A DNA stretch of 64,000 nt, from the NCBI GenBank assembly GCA_021397835.1, contig JAJFZO010000234.1, positions 710,001 to 774,000 of the forward strand, read 5' to 3'. The stretch comes from Moringa oleifera (taxonomy: Eukaryota; Streptophyta; Magnoliopsida; Brassicales; Moringaceae). Shown piece after piece: positions 61,272 through 64,000 of this stretch. A program made the position numbers and the translations under genes. Below the pieces are notes generated by a model. It was not told the origin of the DNA and searched no databases. It saw nothing but the letters and a program-made list of their open reading frames with translations. Positions within the stretch are counted from its first letter, which is position 1. Each line of letters starts with the position of its first letter.

Positions 61272-63867
61272 TTCAAATGAGGGAAGGCTTACGGTGGATA
61301 CCTAGGCGTCTAGAGATAAGGAATGGCACAGTAAGTGATGAAATACTTCAAGGAATTAAAAACAAGCGTAGATTCGGATATTCCCGAATAAGTCAACATT
61401 TCAAATTGTCATTAAATCCATTGGCAGGCAAGAGATAACCTGACGAACTGAAACACCTTAGTACTAGAGGTAAAGAAAGCAAAAGCGATTCTTGTAATAG
61501 TGGTGAGCGAAATAACAGCAGCCTAAACTGTGAAAATAGGGTGGTGGGAGAGCAATAAAAGCGACATGCTACTAAGCGAAACAGTGGAGTGAAATAGAGC
61601 ATGAAACCATAAGCTCCCAAGAAGTGGGAGGAGCCCAGGGCTTTAATCCCATGCCTATTGAAGAATGAGCCAGCGACTCATAAGCAGTGGCTTAGTTAAG
61701 GGAACCACGGAAGCCGTAGTGAAAGTGAGTCTTCATAGGGCAATTGTCATTGCTTATGGACCCGAACCTAGGTGATCTATCAATGACCAGGATGAAGCTT
61801 GTGTGAAACTAAGTGGATGTCCGAACCGACTGATGTTGAAGAATTAGTGAATGAGTTATGGTTAGAGGTGAAATGCCACTTGAACCCAGAGCTAGCTAGT
61901 TCTCCCCAAAATGCATTAAGGCGTAGCAGTTGACTGGACATCTAGGGATAAAGTACTATTTTGGTACAGGCTGCGAGATCAATAACAAATCGAGGCAAAC
62001 TCTGAATGCTAAATATGACCTCAAAATAATAAGGGTCAAGGTTGGCCAGTGAGACGATATCATTTATAGGGAAACAGCCTAGATCATCAGCTAAGGCCCC
62101 TAAATGACTATTTAGTGATAAAGGAGGTAGGGGTGCAGAGATAACCATGAGGTTTGCCTAGAAGTAGTTACCCTTGAAAGAGTCCGTAATAGCTCACTGA
62201 TCGAGCGCTCTTGTGCCAAAAATGAACGGGGCTAAGCGATCTGTCGAAGTTGTGGGATGTAAAAATGCATCGACAGGGGAGCGTTCCACCTTAGAGGGAA
62301 GCACCCATGCGAGTAGGGGTGGACAAAGTGAATGTAAGAATGTCGACTTGAGTAACGCAAACATTGGTGAGAATCTAATGCCCTAAAAACCTAAGGGTTC
62401 CTCTATAAGGTTTATCCACGAAAGGTGAATTAGGCCTAAGATTAGACCAAAAGGCGTAGTCGATGGACAACACGTGAATATTCTTGTACCACCCCTTGTT
62501 GGTCCTAAGGGATCGAAGAGGCTAGGTTAGTTGAAAGATGGTTATCAATTTAAGGACGCAGGGTGCCCCTGCTTTTTTAGGGTAAGAAGGGGTAAAGAAA
62601 ATGCCTCGAGCCAATGTTCAAGTACTAGATACTACGGTACTGAAGTAACCCATGCTATACACCTAGGAAAAGCTCGAACGACCTTTAACAAAAAGGTACC
62701 TGTACCTGAAATTGACACAGGTGGGTATGTAGAGAATACCTAGGGGCGCGAAACTACTCTCTTTAAGGAACTCGGCAAAATAGCCCCATAACTTCGGGAG
62801 GAAGGGTGCCTCCTCATAAAAAAGGTCACGATGACCAGGCCGGGGTGACTGTTTATTAAAAGCATAGGTCTTCGCAAAGTTGTAAGACCATGTATATGGG
62901 GGCTAACGCCTGCTTGGTGCCCGAAGGTCAAGGAAGTTGGTGACCTGATGATAGGGGAACCAACGATCAAAGCCTCGGTGAACGACGATTGTAACTGTAA
63001 CAGTCTTAAGATAGCAAAATTCCTTGTTGGGTAAACTCTAACCTATACAAAAGGCGTAACGATCTAGGCACTGTCTCTAAGAGAGGCTTGGTGAAATAAA
63101 CATGTTTATGAAGATGCGTACTACCCGCACCTGGACAAAAAGACCTATGAAGCTTCACTGTTCCCTGGGACTGGCTTTGGGCTTTTAATGTGCAGCTTAG
63201 GTGGAAGGTGAAGAAGGTTTCCTTCCGAGGGGGCCCAAGCCATTAGTGAGATACCACTCTGGAAGAGCTAGAATTCTAACCCTGTGTTAGGATCTACGAG
63301 CCAAGGGACAGTCTCAGGTAGGCAGTTTTTATGGGGTGTAGCCTCCTTAAAGGTAACGGAGGCATGCAAAGGTTTCCTCAGGCTGGACAGAGATTGGCCC
63401 TCAAAGTGCAAAGGCAAAAGGGAGGTTGACTACAAGACGCACTCATCGAGAAGGGATGAAAGTCGACCTTAGTGATCCGACGGTGTCGAGTTGAAAGGCC
63501 GTTGCTTAATGGATTAAAGTTACTCTAGGGATAACAGGCTGATCTTCCCCAAGAGCTCACATCGATGGGAAGTTTTGGCACCTCAATGTCAACTTGGGGC
63601 TATAGTATGTTATAAGGGTTGGGCTATTTGCCCATCAAAATGTTACGTGAGCTGGGTTCAAAACGTTGTGAGATAGTTTGATTCATATCCAATGTGGGCG
63701 TTAGAGCATTAAGAGGACCTTTCTCTAGTACGAGAAGACCAAGAAGGACACATTTGTGGTGTACCAGTTATCGTGCCCATGGTAAACGCTGGGTAGCCAA
63801 GTGTAGAATGGATAACTGGTGAAAGCATCTATGTAGTAAGCCAACCCTAAGATGAGTGCTCTTCTAT
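61272..63867 (+). rRNA. rrn23: Plastid 23S rRNA, decayed NUPT copy 2 with internal deletion
   Basis: Starts TTCAAATGAGGGAAGGCTTA; about 2.6 kb long. Some 200 bases are missing at about 61589, where GTGGAGTG continues directly into AAATAGAGCATG (compare 26709-26912 in copy 1). About 15 more bases are missing near 62061. The conserved CTCTAGGGATAACAGGCTGA (63524) and GTACGAGAAGACCAAGAAGG are better kept than in copy 1. The 3' end is set about 100 bases before rrn4.5 by analogy. Confidence 0.95.
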
Positions 63868-63968
63868 TCTAACTTCCCCAGAGCAAAGCCTTTGGTGGCA
63901 CAGCCGAGACAATAATGGGTTCTGTACCCTTGCGGGGATGGAGTGACAGAAGTTTTGAGAATTCAAGA

Positions 63969-64000
63969 GAAGGTCACGATGAGACAAGCCGTTTATCATT
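63969..64000 (+). rRNA. rrn4.5: Plastid 4.5S rRNA, start only (cut by window edge)
   Basis: GAAGGTCACGATGAGACAAG begins the gene; only 32 of about 103 bases are inside the window. Confidence 0.85.

Overview
The window looks like plant (angiosperm) nuclear DNA made of two kinds of inserted, decaying sequence. Bases 1-8907 are CACTA (En/Spm-type) transposon sequence. Bases 8911-64000 are a very long, rearranged copy of plastid DNA (a NUPT). Nuclear origin is inferred from three things: an abutting CACTA transposon, frameshifts and stops in every plastid gene, and an excess of C-to-T and G-to-A changes, the usual mark of methylated nuclear DNA. I see no intact protein-coding gene. I could not identify the species.

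Left part (1-8907). CACTA-A (1-3456, its 5' part lies outside the window) ends in GTAGTG and appears to sit inside the TNP2 transposase gene of a second element, CACTA-B (3457-8907). Both carry the same accessory gene in the same order: a Transposase_24-like domain, a DUF8039-like domain and a Ulp1-like cysteine protease domain. Only CACTA-B shows part of TNP2 (the DUF4218 and DUF4216 regions). The two elements have related but different palindromic subterminal repeats. CACTA-B ends in TAGTG, then three bases, then plastid ycf2 sequence, so it probably jumped into the NUPT.

Right part (8911-64000). The order is: inverted-repeat block 1 (ycf2 from about codon 180, ycf15, trnL-CAA, ndhB, rps7, rps12 3' exons, trnV-GAC, rrn16, trnI-GAU, trnA-UGC, rrn23, rrn4.5, rrn5, trnR-ACG, trnN-GUU, truncated ycf1), then ndhF of the small single copy. 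Next is a non-plastome junction to the large-single-copy edge in reverse order (trnS-GCU, psbI, psbK, trnQ-UUG, rps16, trnK intron with matK, psbA 3' part, trnH-GUG). Last is inverted-repeat block 2 in the same orientation as block 1 (rpl2, rpl23, trnI-CAU, ycf2, trnL fragment, ndhB, rps7, rps12, trnV, rrn16, trnI, trnA, rrn23, start of rrn4.5), running off the right end.

The blocks carry different deletions and duplications but also share some inactivating changes, for example the same stop in the ycf2 Walker A motif. That raises the question of whether they entered the nucleus separately or are a nuclear duplication. I found no convincing novel functional system. The points of interest are the nesting of elements, the junctions, the contrast between the two blocks, and the paired change in the CACTA subterminal repeats.
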